NCBI GenBank assembly: GCA_905181965.1
Contig: CAJIZY010000010.1
Coordinates: 1 to 54,489, forward strand
Direction of reading: 5' to 3'
Source of the DNA: Akkermansiaceae bacterium
Lineage (GTDB): Bacteria > Verrucomicrobiota > Verrucomicrobiia > Verrucomicrobiales > Akkermansiaceae
Length of the DNA stretch: 54,489 nt
Shown: positions 43,622 to 52,282 of the stretch, in pieces
How the letters are laid out: every line of letters starts with the position of its first letter
How positions within the stretch are numbered: the first letter of the stretch is position 1
The notes under the pieces: generated by a model
The model's database searches: none
The model's input: only the letters and a program-made list of their open reading frames with translations
Told to the model about the DNA's origin: nothing
Translations under genes and position numbers: made by a program

Positions 43622-44629
43622 CTACGGGGTGGCGAGCGCGAGATTAGGGTCAATGCCGATTTCTAGAGAGTCGCTGGGGTGGTCGAGGGCGGCGAGAAGG
43701 GCGGCGAGGGCAATCATACCTGCGTTATCGGTGGTTAGCGCTGGTGGAGTGGGCTGAACTTTCATGCCGGCGTTTTGTGCCGCAAGGGTAAGGGCTTCTT
43801 GCAAAGTTCGGTTACAGGCAACGCCGCCGGAAATGGCAATTAAGGTGTGGTCTGTTTGACGAGCCGCTTTAATCGTTTTTTTGACGAGGGCATCAATGAC
43901 GGCATCCTGAAAGGATGCGCAGAGATCAGCGAGGTGAGCTTGGGGGTCGTCGAGCTTTTGAAGTTGGTAGAGAACCGCAGTTTTAAGGCCAGAAAAAGAG
44001 AAGTCAAAGGGAGCGTCTTTAAGATGTGCACGGGGAAAGATGAAGGATTTTGGGTTTCCCTCGCGGGCGTGTTTTTCGATTTCGGGGCCGCCGGGGTAGG
44101 GGAGCTTGAGCATGCGGCCGACCTTGTCGAAGGCTTCGCCACTGGCATCATCGATGGTGCGGCCGATGAGTTGATATTGTCCGTGTGCTTGGACTGAAAT
44201 GAGCATGGTATGTCCCCCTGAGACGATGAGGCTGAGGTGGGGCGGGATTGTGCCTTCTTCGAGGAAAGGCGAGAGAAGATGGCCTTCCATGTGATTAATC
44301 CCGAAAAAGGGTTTGGCCGAAGCGGCCGCGAGGCCCTTTGCATAAGCGAGGCCGACGAGAAGGGATGAGGCAAGTCCGGGACCGCGAGTGGCAGCGAAAG
44401 CGGTGATGTCATCGAGACTGACTCCGGCATCATCGAGAGCTTGTTGGACTAGAGGGCGAATTCGTTGGGCATGATTACGGCAGGCTACTTCTGGGACAAC
44501 GCCTCCGTATTGGCGGTGGATTTCGATTTGTGATGAGATCAGGGAGGTAAGGAGCTCAGCCCTCTGGCCTTCCCGCCGGATGATAGCAACCGCGGTCTCG
44601 TCGCAGGAGGATTCGATGGCGAGTATCAT
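43622..44629 (-). CDS. tsaD: tRNA N6-adenosine threonylcarbamoyltransferase TsaD
   Basis: A 335-residue ASKHA-fold enzyme that transfers threonylcarbamoyl to A37 of tRNA in t6A synthesis, using the product of the Sua5-type synthase at 25901. Visible motifs are ILAIESSCDETAVAI at the start, GLASSLLVGLAYAKGLA, the metal site NHMEGHLLSP, HLSLIVSGGHTMLI, DDASGEAFDKVGRMLKLPYP and ISGGVACNRTL. It starts directly against the stop of the prenyltransferase gene (no gap), suggesting a shared transcript. Confidence 0.95.
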   Translation of the reverse strand: MILAIESSCDETAVAIIRREGQRAELLTSLISSQIEIHRQYGGVVPEVACRNHAQRIRPLVQQALDDAGVSLDDITAFAATRGPGLASSLLVGLAYAKGLAAASAKPFFGINHMEGHLLSPFLEEGTIPPHLSLIVSGGHTMLISVQAHGQYQLIGRTIDDASGEAFDKVGRMLKLPYPGGPEIEKHAREGNPKSFIFPRAHLKDAPFDFSFSGLKTAVLYQLQKLDDPQAHLADLCASFQDAVIDALVKKTIKAARQTDHTLIAISGGVACNRTLQEALTLAAQNAGMKVQPTPPALTTDNAGMIALAALLAALDHPSDSLEIGIDPNLALATP

Positions 44630-45568
44630 TTAAGTGGCAGGGGCGATTTTTTGAAGTCCAAGGGCGGCGATAGCGAGAAGGGGGCAGGCAATCAGGACGA
44701 GAAGATTTGGAGCAAGGGGAAAGATGATTAAGTAGTCGACTAGGGGAATGGCCGCAAGAGTCCGGGAGACAAAAATACCGACGTTGTGACGAGCGCGAAG
44801 GCGTCTGACGATGAAGGCGACCGCTGCGATAAAGAGGACGAGCGGGGGAATAGCATTGCCGTTATTGGTAAGGAGGAGGGGAGCTGAGAAAAAGAAGATG
44901 GGAGCGCAAAGACAGAGAATAGGGAATGTCTTACGGGCATCGCTGATTGGGTCCTTGGAGGTTTCTGCTCGCGCGGTGAGGGAAATTCCGAGGATGTATC
45001 CTCCAAGGCCGACCCCGAGAAGAATCAGGAGGGCGGTGATGTGGTCTCCTGATTGAGTAAACTGGTTCCAGGAAAGAAGGGAAAAGGCGGCGGTTGGGTA
45101 AATGAGGGCGCGTGCTCCGGCCATGAAGAAGAAGCTCGTGGGATTGATTTTGTGCCATTTGGTGTAAGCGAGAATGCAAATTATAATACAAAGGGCGAAC
45201 AGTCCGGCGGGGGGGCTGACAAACGCGATAAGAAGGAGTCCTCCACCCATGAGGATGATGGAGAGTGAAAGAATGGTTTGGCGAGGCCAACGTCCGGAAG
45301 GAATTGGGCGATCTGGGCGGGTCTTAGTATCAAAATCGAGATCGTGCCAATCGTTAAGGAAGCATCCGCCAAGGTAGAGAAAAGAAAGAGAGATACCGAG
45401 GAGGGTGAGGCAGATTGGACAAAGGTGGGCTTGGTCGCGGAAGACGGTCCAACCGATGAGAACTCCGAGAAGGCCATTTGACCAAACGGTGGGGAGGTTG
45501 GCGAATCGGCTCATGGCGAGCAGGTCGATGACTTTTTGGCGGGTCATAGCTATTTCGGAGAAGATCAA
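44630..45568 (-). CDS. UbiA-family prenyltransferase
   Basis: A 312-residue integral membrane protein with about eight or nine membrane segments. The first aspartate-rich motif is NDWHDLDFDTKTRPDRPIPS and the second site is around DPISDARKTFP, both as in UbiA prenyltransferases, which attach a polyprenyl chain to an aromatic or other acceptor. Lineage members include EboC-like and menaquinone-type enzymes; the acceptor is not evident. Likely starts are ATG 45568 or the internal ATG at 45547 (MTRQKVIDLLAMSRF). tsaD follows with no gap. Confidence 0.85.
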   Translation of the reverse strand: MIFSEIAMTRQKVIDLLAMSRFANLPTVWSNGLLGVLIGWTVFRDQAHLCPICLTLLGISLSFLYLGGCFLNDWHDLDFDTKTRPDRPIPSGRWPRQTILSLSIILMGGGLLLIAFVSPPAGLFALCIIICILAYTKWHKINPTSFFFMAGARALIYPTAAFSLLSWNQFTQSGDHITALLILLGVGLGGYILGISLTARAETSKDPISDARKTFPILCLCAPIFFFSAPLLLTNNGNAIPPLVLFIAAVAFIVRRLRARHNVGIFVSRTLAAIPLVDYLIIFPLAPNLLVLIACPLLAIAALGLQKIAPAT

Positions 45569-45887
45569 GCAGGGGTGGAGTTTGGAAGTCTAATCGTGAG
45601 TTCCTTTCTTTACTCTCCAGCTCAGCTCCGGGAAAAGGCCAACTCGTGATTATCTTCTCGCAGGCGAAAACGATCTCGATAATAAGGATGGGAATCGTTC
45701 CGCTTGTTTAAAAAAGATGGCGCCAGCGTTAAAATACTCTGCTGAAACTATCCGTTCAATTACGGAAAGTGTTTCCACGGATCAAAGGCAGCGGGGGAAA
45801 AATTCCAGGAACGATGAAGTGGCTTTGGCGGGGCTGGAAAGAGGAGAGACGGTTTCCAGAGCACTCATTACGGTGGGGGTAAATGGG
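45569..45887. other. 319-bp intergenic region without a supported gene
   Basis: Lies between the UbiA-type gene and the end of the Minf_1886-family gene, both on the minus strand. It should hold the prenyltransferase promoter. I find no convincing stem-loop, RNA gene or conserved motif. A plus-strand frame from 45717 overlaps it but is antisense to the Minf_1886 gene and looks spurious. Confidence 0.4.
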
Positions 45888-46274
45888 CTATGCTTTTGCG
45901 AGGAAAGGGGATTTGAAAGCCTCCTCGAAAGCGTAGGCCTCGCTAAAGTCATCAAGCTTGTCGGAGTCTTGTTTTCCAAAAACTCCGTGCTCGATGAAGA
46001 TAAATACGATTTCCCCGACATGATGGCATTTTTTGATGCCCCAGTCATCAAGGACGGTGGCGCCCATCGGTCCGTATTCCTGTAGAACGTAGTCGCGGAA
46101 CCCAAGGAGAAGTTCATGTCCGCTAACGTGACGTTTTTCGTTGTTGGATGCCTTGGAAAGGCGGTCGACTGTAAAATCGAGAGCCTCTCTGACAAGAAAG
46201 TAGGCTCCGGGTTCAAAGCGCTTTTCTTTTTCGATAATTGAGGAAACGGCGTGCTCGAATTGGTTGTGCTGCAT
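45888..46274 (-). CDS. Minf_1886-family conserved protein
   Basis: A 128-residue protein from ATG 46274 (MQHNQFEHAVSSIIEKEKR). It matches the pattern of the Minf_1886 family, known from Planctomycetes and Verrucomicrobia: AYFLVREALDFTVDRLSKAS, HVSGHELLLGFRDYVLQEYG, MGATVLDDWGIKKCHHVGEI, VFIFIEHGVFGKQDSD. No catalytic motif is known. A longer frame upstream to 46484 runs through the rpoD terminator and overlaps rpoD, so it is not used. It follows rpoD on the same strand after a strong terminator, so it probably has its own promoter. Function is unknown; the family marks the lineage. Confidence 0.85.
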   Translation of the reverse strand: MQHNQFEHAVSSIIEKEKRFEPGAYFLVREALDFTVDRLSKASNNEKRHVSGHELLLGFRDYVLQEYGPMGATVLDDWGIKKCHHVGEIVFIFIEHGVFGKQDSDKLDDFSEAYAFEEAFKSPFLAKA

Positions 46275-46292
46275 TTGAAAATCGTTACTTCG

Positions 46293-46326
46293 AAAAAGCC
46301 CGCGGTTTCCAACCAGCGGGCTTTTT
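46293..46326. terminator. Rho-independent terminator of rpoD
   Basis: Six-base GC-rich stem GCCCGC / GCGGGC at 46298-46321 with A's on one side and T's on the other, so it could act in both directions. It lies 10 bp past the rpoD stop on the minus strand and upstream of the Minf_1886 start. Confidence 0.85.
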
Positions 46327-46335
46327 GAAATTTGT

Positions 46336-48321
46336 TTACATGGGTAATTCGATGAAGCCTTCCAGCTTCCGAATACGGGTTGGGTGACGCATCTTTCGGA
46401 GTGCTTTAGCCTCGATCTGCCGAATTCGTTCACGGGTGACTTGGAACTGACGGCCAACTTCCTCAAGAGTTCGGGAATAGCCATCTTTAAGTCCGAAGCG
46501 CTGCTCGAGAACCTCGCGCTCCCGCTCGGTTAGAGTGTCGAGGACTTCGATGATCTTGTCCTTGAGCATAGCGAAACCAGCCTCCTCCATGGGGTTTTCG
46601 GCTGATTTATCTTCGATGAAGTCGCCGAATGAAGTGTCGTCGGAATCACCAACGGGGGCTTGAAGCGAGATGGGCTGCTGGGCCATTTTGAGGACGGCGC
46701 GGACACGCTCGACGGGCAAATGAATTTCCTCGGCGATCTCGTCTGGGGTTGGTTCGCGACCATATTCTTGAACGAGCTGTTTCTGCACGCGCATTAGCTT
46801 GTTGATGGTCTCGATCATGTGGACCGGAATACGGATGGTCCTGGCCTGATCGGCAATGGAGCGGGTGATCGCCTGGCGGATCCACCAGGTCGCGTAGGTC
46901 GAAAACTTGTATCCTCGACGATACTCAAATTTCTCAACCGCCTTCATGAGGCCCATATTGCCTTCCTGAATGAGATCGAGAAAAGAAAGTCCACGGTTGG
47001 TATACTTTTTAGCGATCGAAATAACGAGGCGAAGGTTGGCTTCGACCATTTCTTTCTTGGCTTTGAGCGCCTTACGCATCCAAAGGCCGAGACTCTTGTT
47101 AGTGTCCTCAAATTGCTCGACGTTGTGCCAGGCTTCTAGAGAGAGCTCCTTGATCGCGGTCTCAGCCTCTGCACTTTTCTTACGGGAGTATTTCCAAATC
47201 TTTTCCTGATACTCGGCTACCACATCACAGAAATCTTCGATGACCTTCTGCTTGAAGTAGAACCGACTGTACAGGCGGGCGATAGTTTGAAGGTTTTTCG
47301 AGAGGGTGGTCTCGAGCTTCTTCTTGCCTCGGGGTGCTTTGGCCGAGAGTTTTTTGATGATTGCGGTGGTCTCTTCGTGAGTGCTTCGCACCTGATCACA
47401 AAGCTTTGGGAGGGCTTTCATATAGCGCTCACGACTTTCGATCTTCTTATCGAGAATAACTCGGTCGAAGCGTTCCTTGCCGCGCATAAGTTTGTCGGCG
47501 AGGGCGAGGTATCCGCTGGCAGTGAAGCCAAAAAGATGGAGGAATTTCTGGACCTCGATTTCAGCGTCTTCGATTCGCTTGGAAATTTCGACCTCTTGCT
47601 CACGAGTAAGCAGGGGGACCTGACCCATTTGCTTGAGATACATCCGAACAGGGATCGTCGAGGATGTCGAGTTTCTGATCTTTGGTGTCTTCTTCGGAAT
47701 CAAGATCACCTTTCTTCTTATCCTTGAAACGGTCAACCTCGGAGGCGTCGATGATCTCGAACTCCATTTGACGGAGCCTCTCAAGGATGGCCTTGATATC
47801 CTCCTCCTCAATAAGGTTGTTAGGCAGGATCTCGTGAATATCGTCGTAAGTGAGATATTCTTGTTCCTTAGCAAGTTTAATGAGTTCCCGGATTTTTTCC
47901 CGAATTTCAGGAGTGTCGATACGGTTTTTTGGCTTCTTGCTAGCTTTGGTCTCGAGGGCTGGAGTCTTCTTTTGGCAGCTTTTTTAGCTGGAGCTTTCTT
48001 AGCGGCCTTTTTGGCTGGAGCCTTCTTAGCGGCCTTTTTGGCTGGAGCTTTCTTAGCGGCCTTTTTGGCTGGAGCTTTCTTAGCGGCCTTTTTGGCTGGA
48101 GCTTTCTTAGCGGCCTTTTTGGCTGGAGCTTTCTTAGCGGCCTTTTTGGCTGGAGCTTTCTTAGCGGCCTTTTTGGCTGGAGCTTTCTTAGCGGCCTTTT
48201 TGGCTGGAGCCTTCTTAGCGGCCTTTTTGGCTGGAGCCTTCTTAGCAGCCTTCTTGGCGGGGGCTTTCTTGGCTGAAGCCTTTTTCGTTACCTTCTTAGC
48301 GGTTGTTTTCTTTTTTGCCAT
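46336..48321 (-). CDS. rpoD: Primary sigma factor RpoD with Lys/Ala/Pro repeat extension (two compensating frameshifts)
   Basis: Sigma-70. Region 2 is seen in [40 protein letters not shown] and [20 protein letters not shown]. Region 3 ([20 protein letters not shown]) and region 4 ([38 protein letters not shown]) follow. The start is ATG 48321 ([18 protein letters not shown]); an upstream frame to 48363 is unlikely. About eleven KKAPAKKAA units precede the sigma domain. Between about 47975 and 47650 the reading is out of frame: the correct frame there gives [20 protein letters not shown] and [13 protein letters not shown], which is region 1.1. One missing A in a run at about 47973 and one extra C at about 47657 would correct it. 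Core role: promoter recognition for housekeeping genes. Confidence 0.93.
   Translation of the reverse strand: MAKKKTTAKKVTKKASAKKAPAKKAAKKAPAKKAAKKAPAKKAAKKAPAKKAAKKAPAKKAAKKAPAKKAAKKAPAKKAAKKAPAKKAAKKAPAKKAAKKAPAKKAAKKAPAKKAAKRRLQPSRPKLARSQKTVSTLLKFGKKSGNSLNLLRNKNISLTTIFTRSCLTTLLRRRISRPSLRGSVKWSSRSSTPPRLTVSRIRRKVILIPKKTPKIRNSTSSTIPVRMYLKQMGQVPLLTREQEVEISKRIEDAEIEVQKFLHLFGFTASGYLALADKLMRGKERFDRVILDKKIESRERYMKALPKLCDQVRSTHEETTAIIKKLSAKAPRGKKKLETTLSKNLQTIARLYSRFYFKQKVIEDFCDVVAEYQEKIWKYSRKKSAEAETAIKELSLEAWHNVEQFEDTNKSLGLWMRKALKAKKEMVEANLRLVISIAKKYTNRGLSFLDLIQEGNMGLMKAVEKFEYRRGYKFSTYATWWIRQAITRSIADQARTIRIPVHMIETINKLMRVQKQLVQEYGREPTPDEIAEEIHLPVERVRAVLKMAQQPISLQAPVGDSDDTSFGDFIEDKSAENPMEEAGFAMLKDKIIEVLDTLTEREREVLEQRFGLKDGYSRTLEEVGRQFQVTRERIRQIEAKALRKMRHPTRIRKLEGFIELPM
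47975..48265 (-). repeat. 27-bp tandem repeats encoding KKAPAKKAA in rpoD
   Basis: About eleven near-identical 27-bp copies coding for KKAPAKKAA, with only a few silent differences (gagct or gagcc) between copies. Such homogeneity points to recent expansion or homogenisation. It resembles the Lys-rich tails of histone H1 and of bacterial H1-like proteins. Confidence 0.9.
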
Positions 48322-48449
48322 GATGGAGAGCTGGGAAGTAGAGATGTTTTGGACACACCTCACCTATTATAGGTCAAGCAGGAGTCTCCTGCCAGTGGCC
48401 GTTTCTTCGCGACTGAGAGGGTTTGGTCAAGTTTTTTTCAACTATAACC

Positions 48450-49235
48450 TTAATCTTGATCCTTTTGCTCTGTTTCGTTGCCGAGATCATCTCGATTAAT
48501 TAAGTATTTTTTTGCACACCGTGGGCATTGAAGGACGAGCTTGGGCTCATCACCAAAAAGCTCATCGGGTTTGTCTTTCCAAGCGCTGAGTGTCCGGATG
48601 ATTTTTTCAAGAGAGCATCCGCACGCAAATTTAAATCGTCGTGTTTCAAGGGCCTTGGTTTCCTCGTCGTCAGTAATTTTAGCAACTTGCTCGATATTCA
48701 GGCCCTCGAACCATTCCTGATCAAAGTCAGGTTGAGCTGCAATCAATACATAAGTATCATTTGGGAGCTTGAAGGCGCGGCCAGGTCTTTGTTCGGACTG
48801 GTCGTAAAAGTGCCGTAGCCACTCAAGCGGATCAGATGTTTCAACTTCTATGGTGGAGGTGCGTGGCTCTTTTTCTTGAGTTGTTGTTTGGGAGTAGAGA
48901 AAATTACGATCAGGTTCTCGGACGTCTTCGGTGAAGAGACGGCCAGTGATATATTCGTGAACCGAGGACCCGGTCGCGAAGAAGTTAACGCGTGGAGCTC
49001 GGATATTAGCGGTCCATGCAATGGTCTCCGCCCATGGACGGGCGGTAAGGTGAAGCGTTAACATGGCCAGCGCATCTTTAAGCATCTGATCCAGCTCGCC
49101 GGGATAGCGGATGGAGTGATCCGAAAGGTGGAGATAGTAATCCATATAAATATCCGAGAACTGCCCACGAACCATCAGGCAGTTGCGATGGCGGATGAAG
49201 ATGGATTCGATTTTCGTAAAGTCTTCGGGCTGCAT
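48450..49235 (-). CDS. hslO: Hsp33-family redox-regulated chaperone
   Basis: A 261-residue protein whose C-terminal zinc-binding redox switch is clear: FACGCSLEK (CxC) followed about 30 residues later by QCPRCAKKY (CxxC). Hsp33 is a holdase activated when oxidation releases zinc and forms disulfides. The N-terminal domain is divergent and a little shorter than the usual 290-residue protein, but VRGQFSDIYMDYYLHLSDHS and INARAPRVNFFATGSS-like segments occupy the correct place. It lies between rpoD and the DNA methyltransferase, all on the minus strand. Confidence 0.82.
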   Translation of the reverse strand: MQPEDFTKIESIFIRHRNCLMVRGQFSDIYMDYYLHLSDHSIRYPGELDQMLKDALAMLTLHLTARPWAETIAWTANIRAPRVNFFATGSSVHEYITGRLFTEDVREPDRNFLYSQTTTQEKEPRTSTIEVETSDPLEWLRHFYDQSEQRPGRAFKLPNDTYVLIAAQPDFDQEWFEGLNIEQVAKITDDEETKALETRRFKFACGCSLEKIIRTLSAWKDKPDELFGDEPKLVLQCPRCAKKYLINRDDLGNETEQKDQD

Positions 49236-49279
49236 GGCTATTTGCGGGATCTCGTCGGCATTCGGGAGAAGGTGCGGCC

Positions 49280-50083
49280 TCAGTAGATCATAGGGAGTCT
49301 TTCGCGAGCGGTTTTCAGGTATTCACCGTCGATATCAAAGCCAGTGAACTTTTCGATGTTCATTCTTTGGGCGGCTAAAGCAGATGTCCCAATTCCGGTG
49401 AATGGGTCAAGTAGATGTTTTGTTCTTCTGAGGCCATGAATACGAATGCATTGTTCGACAAGGGCGACAGGGAAGGTCGCCGGGTGGGGGCGTTCTTTGC
49501 TACGTGATTGAATCGTATCGTATGGAATGAACCAGTTGTTGCCTCGACAGCGTTTATCTTCGCCGCCAGTATGACTCCATCGAGCGATGTTCGACTTGTC
49601 AGCATATTCTACTCCGGCGGCCCGCCTTTCGAGTGGGACCCCACCGGTTTTGGTGAGGTGAAAAACATATTCGTGGCAGTCGTTTACAAAACGCTTTGAG
49701 TTGATGGGCTTGAAGTGGCCGGCGGAAATAGTTTCTCCTTTTCGGGTGTCAACACTGATCGACTTGATCCAATGGAAGGTATTTTGGAGGATGAAATTTG
49801 GCTCTTCTCGGGTGAGGGCGAGGATGAGTTGGTGCGGGAGAAGTGGATCTTTTGGCGCGGCCCCTAAATTTAGAAAAAACGAGGCTTCATCTTTCATGAC
49901 GCGATGAATCTCCGAAGCCCAATCCTGACACCAATCAATGAATTCATTAAATTCCAATTTGTCTTGGTAGGTTCTGTAGTTGATTCCTAAATTGTAGGGA
50001 GGAGAGGTGACGACAAGATCCACGCATTCGGACGATAGTTGTTTCATGCCTGCGAGACAGTCTTCATGGTGGAGTTCAAGCAC
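49280..50083 (-). CDS. Site-specific DNA methyltransferase (beta class, orphan-like)
   Basis: A 267-residue SAM-dependent methyltransferase. The catalytic motif TSPPYNLG is at about residue 30 and the SAM-binding motif FTGIGTSALAA at about 225, the order of beta-class amino-methyltransferases. SPPY is most common in N4-cytosine enzymes, but N6-adenine cannot be excluded. The middle (HFKPINSKRFVNDCHEYVFH, RRAAGVEYADKSNIARWSHT) is the target recognition region. No restriction endonuclease or specificity subunit is encoded next to it, so it looks solitary, with possible regulatory or protective use. Target sequence unknown. It is divergent from the tetR gene. Confidence 0.88.
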   Translation of the reverse strand: MLELHHEDCLAGMKQLSSECVDLVVTSPPYNLGINYRTYQDKLEFNEFIDWCQDWASEIHRVMKDEASFFLNLGAAPKDPLLPHQLILALTREEPNFILQNTFHWIKSISVDTRKGETISAGHFKPINSKRFVNDCHEYVFHLTKTGGVPLERRAAGVEYADKSNIARWSHTGGEDKRCRGNNWFIPYDTIQSRSKERPHPATFPVALVEQCIRIHGLRRTKHLLDPFTGIGTSALAAQRMNIEKFTGFDIDGEYLKTARERLPMIY

Positions 50084-50178
50084 GACTGAGTCTCTCTTTC
50101 CATTAGGCCGAAAGGAAGTCTTGCTTCGAGCAAATTTGGAGATTTCGGTTCCTCCGGCAGGCCAAAGAGAAAAAATAG

Positions 50179-50196
50179 TTTAAACAATCGTTTGAA
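50179..50196. promoter_or_regulatory. Possible TetR operator
   Basis: Imperfect inverted repeat TTTAAAC-N4-GTTTGAA (one mismatch) 36 bp before the tetR start, in the 149-bp divergent gap with the methyltransferase gene. TetR regulators commonly bind such palindromes and repress their own operon. Position and symmetry are the only evidence. Confidence 0.4.
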
Positions 50197-50232
50197 AAAT
50201 CTCGAAATTGATTTAAAAATTCTAAATAATCG

Positions 50233-50862
50233 ATGGCGAAGATTGAAGGTAAATGTGGGACACGGGTTGCTCTGATGGAGGCAGCCGCCACTTTGTTTGC
50301 TGAAAAAGGTTTCGAAGTGGTTTCAGTCCGGGAGATAACCACACTTGCACGAGCTAATGTGGCTTCGGTCAAGTATCACTTCGGATCGCGCGAGGGATTG
50401 ATCGACGCTGTGGTGGCTCGTATGGCTACGCCGGTAAATGATGAGCGCCTCAGAAGAATCGAAGAACTTGAGGGGCTTGGGGTGGTGACGGTCACCGAGC
50501 TTATCACTGCATTTTTTGAGCCTCTCTTTTCGCAGATCCAAAATAGTCCTCTCAGTGAAAAGCTTTTTACTAAGTTGATGGGAAGAGTGGTGGGAGATCG
50601 TTCTTATGAATTGCCGGAGGAAGTGATGGGGCAATTCCGCGAAGTAGCCTCTCGCTATGTCCCGGCCTTTATGGAGGCCTGTCCGGGGTTATCTGCCGAT
50701 GATGTGTTTTGGCGGATTCATTTTTGCTTTGGTGTTCTTGCCAACACGCTAACCCACCGTGATATCCTCAAAAAGATTAGTGATGGGAAAATAGCTGATG
50801 AAAAACTTTCAGTTACACTCAAGCGCATTATCGATTTCTGCGACGCAGGTTTTAGACAATGA
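50233..50862 (+). CDS. TetR-family transcriptional regulator of the efflux operon
   Basis: A 209-residue regulator. The N-terminal helix-turn-helix is typical (LMEAAATLFAEKGFEVVSVR, EITTLARANVASVKYHFGSR). The C-terminal ligand-binding domain resembles the DUF1956/CerR-type group (LFTKLMGRVVGDRSYELPEE, RIHFCFGVLANTLTHRDIL). It overlaps the outer-membrane-factor gene by 4 bp (ATGA), so it sits first in the operon, as in many self-repressed RND loci. It probably senses a drug-like compound. Confidence 0.9.
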   Translation: MAKIEGKCGTRVALMEAAATLFAEKGFEVVSVREITTLARANVASVKYHFGSREGLIDAVVARMATPVNDERLRRIEELEGLGVVTVTELITAFFEPLFSQIQNSPLSEKLFTKLMGRVVGDRSYELPEEVMGQFREVASRYVPAFMEACPGLSADDVFWRIHFCFGVLANTLTHRDILKKISDGKIADEKLSVTLKRIIDFCDAGFRQ

Positions 50863-52276
50863 AAAAGATTCTCCCGTTTATAGTAGCCGTGCTCGCTGGG
50901 TGCTCAGCAAGTATTCCTGAATCGCGAATGGACGCAGTGGAAAAGGTGGTTCCATTGCGTTGGTCGGCAAGCCCAGAGGCTTTGGCTGGGATTGATACGA
51001 ATTGGGTCCGACGTCTTGGAGGATCTCGGGTCGAGGCCTTGGTAAGCGAAGCCTTTCGGCGTAATCCTGATATGCAGGTTGCCGCCGAGAGGGTCAATCG
51101 AGCTATCGCTTCAGCGAAGTCGGCTGGAGCAGCGATGAAGCCTCAAGTTTCAGCAGGCCTCAATACGAGCCGTCAAAAGCAACTCTTTATCGGCATACCT
51201 CTTGGCGGCGAGGGTGGTATTCCTTCGGCTAACTTCAGTAACTTCGGGGCTAATATGACGGTTTCGTGGGAACCCGATATTTGGGGACTCCGTCGAGCGG
51301 AGCAAGCCGCCCTTTTAGCTGACGCTCAAGCCGAAGGGAATTCCTACCGTGCTGCTCGAGCCTCTCTCGCAGCCCAAGTGATGAGATCTTGGCTGGCTTT
51401 AGCCGAGGCTAGCGAGCAAATCATGCTAGCAATGGAAACGCAGGAACTGCTTAACGCTACGAAAGATATCGTGATCGATCGTTACAATAATGCTCTTGCT
51501 GCCGATGGTGGATCTGCTGCCGAAGTTCGATTGGCCGAGAGTGAGGTTGCGATTAACAAAGCTTTGATTGCCCAGCGCAATGGTGAACGTGAGCAGGCTG
51601 TGAGACAATTAGAGTTACTTTTGGGGAGATATCCCAAAGGCGTGTTGAAGGGTTCAGTCTCTCTACCTGAAGTTCCGGCTATACCACCATCAGGGTTACC
51701 TTCTGAGTTGCTTTTGCGTCGACCGGATATTCTCGAAGCGGAACGCCGTTTCGCCTCGTCTGGTAGTCTTGTGAAAAAGGCTAAGCGGGCCTCTTATCCT
51801 AGTTTTATCCTCACGAGTGGCGCTGGGACGACAACCGATACAATGCGAACGATTTTCAACTCTGATTTTGGGGTTTGGTCACTAGCGGGTGGTCTGACCC
51901 AGCCGATTTGGTCGGGTGGAAAGTTGCGTGCAGATTATGTTAAATACCAAGGGGATGATCGTGCGAATCTTGCTGAGCTCCAAAGCGCCGTGCTCATAGC
52001 ATTCGGCGAAGGTGATGCAGGCGATGTTGTCGCCTGAGAAATTTTTGGTTGCCCAGGTGGCTGCGCGATTACGGGGCACTCTGGTTGCCGATGGTTGCTA
52101 CAGATGCGGCGGCTAGCGAATATGCAGGTGGTGTGGGAGAAGTCCTGACCTTGATTACTGCACAGAGAAGTCGGATCAATTTGGCTTCGCAAAAAACTAC
52201 CCTCAGGAGGCTCCGCCTCGATAATCGAATTACTTTCCATCTCGCTTTGGGTGGAGATTATAGACCTCAGAATTAA
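50859..52276 (+). pseudogene. RND outer-membrane factor (TolC/NodT-type lipoprotein), frameshifted near the end
   Basis: From ATG 50859 the protein has a lipobox (VAVLAGC), NodT-type repeats (NPDMQVAAERVNRAIASAKS, GANMTVSWEPDIWGLRRAEQ, LRRPDILEAERRFASSG) and LAGGLTQPIWSGGKLRADYV, then stops at 52037. The expected C-terminal helix lies in other frames: EVMQAMLSPEKFLVAQVAA just after 52012, then GGVGEVLTLITAQRSRINLA and RRLRLDNRITFHLALGGDY to TAA at 52276. At least two indels are needed, near 52005 and 52100. It forms the outer-membrane channel of the efflux system with the adaptor and pump that follow. The intact N-terminal part is 392 residues. Confidence 0.82.
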
Positions 52277-52282
52277 GTTCGT

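Noticed and set aside
45717..46085. 122-codon plus-strand frame
   Set aside because: It is antisense to the well-supported Minf_1886-family gene and has no recognisable features.
29753..48265. Two tandem repeat arrays considered as CRISPR arrays
   Set aside because: Units are contiguous without unique spacers, are in frame and encode Lys/Ala tails; no cas genes are present.
46336..48321. Programmed ribosomal frameshifting as the cause of the many frame breaks
   Set aside because: Breaks occur in unrelated genes, in both directions, without consistent slippery sites or pseudoknots, and repeated-unit comparison shows simple homopolymer length differences.
47633..48499. Plus-strand frame with repeated FLAGAFLAA units, resembling a membrane protein
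   Set aside because: It is the antisense of the rpoD tail repeats and region 1.1; no independent start signal or family match.
49280..50862. A restriction-modification or other defence island
   Set aside because: Only a methyltransferase is present; its neighbours are Hsp33 and an efflux operon, not defence genes.
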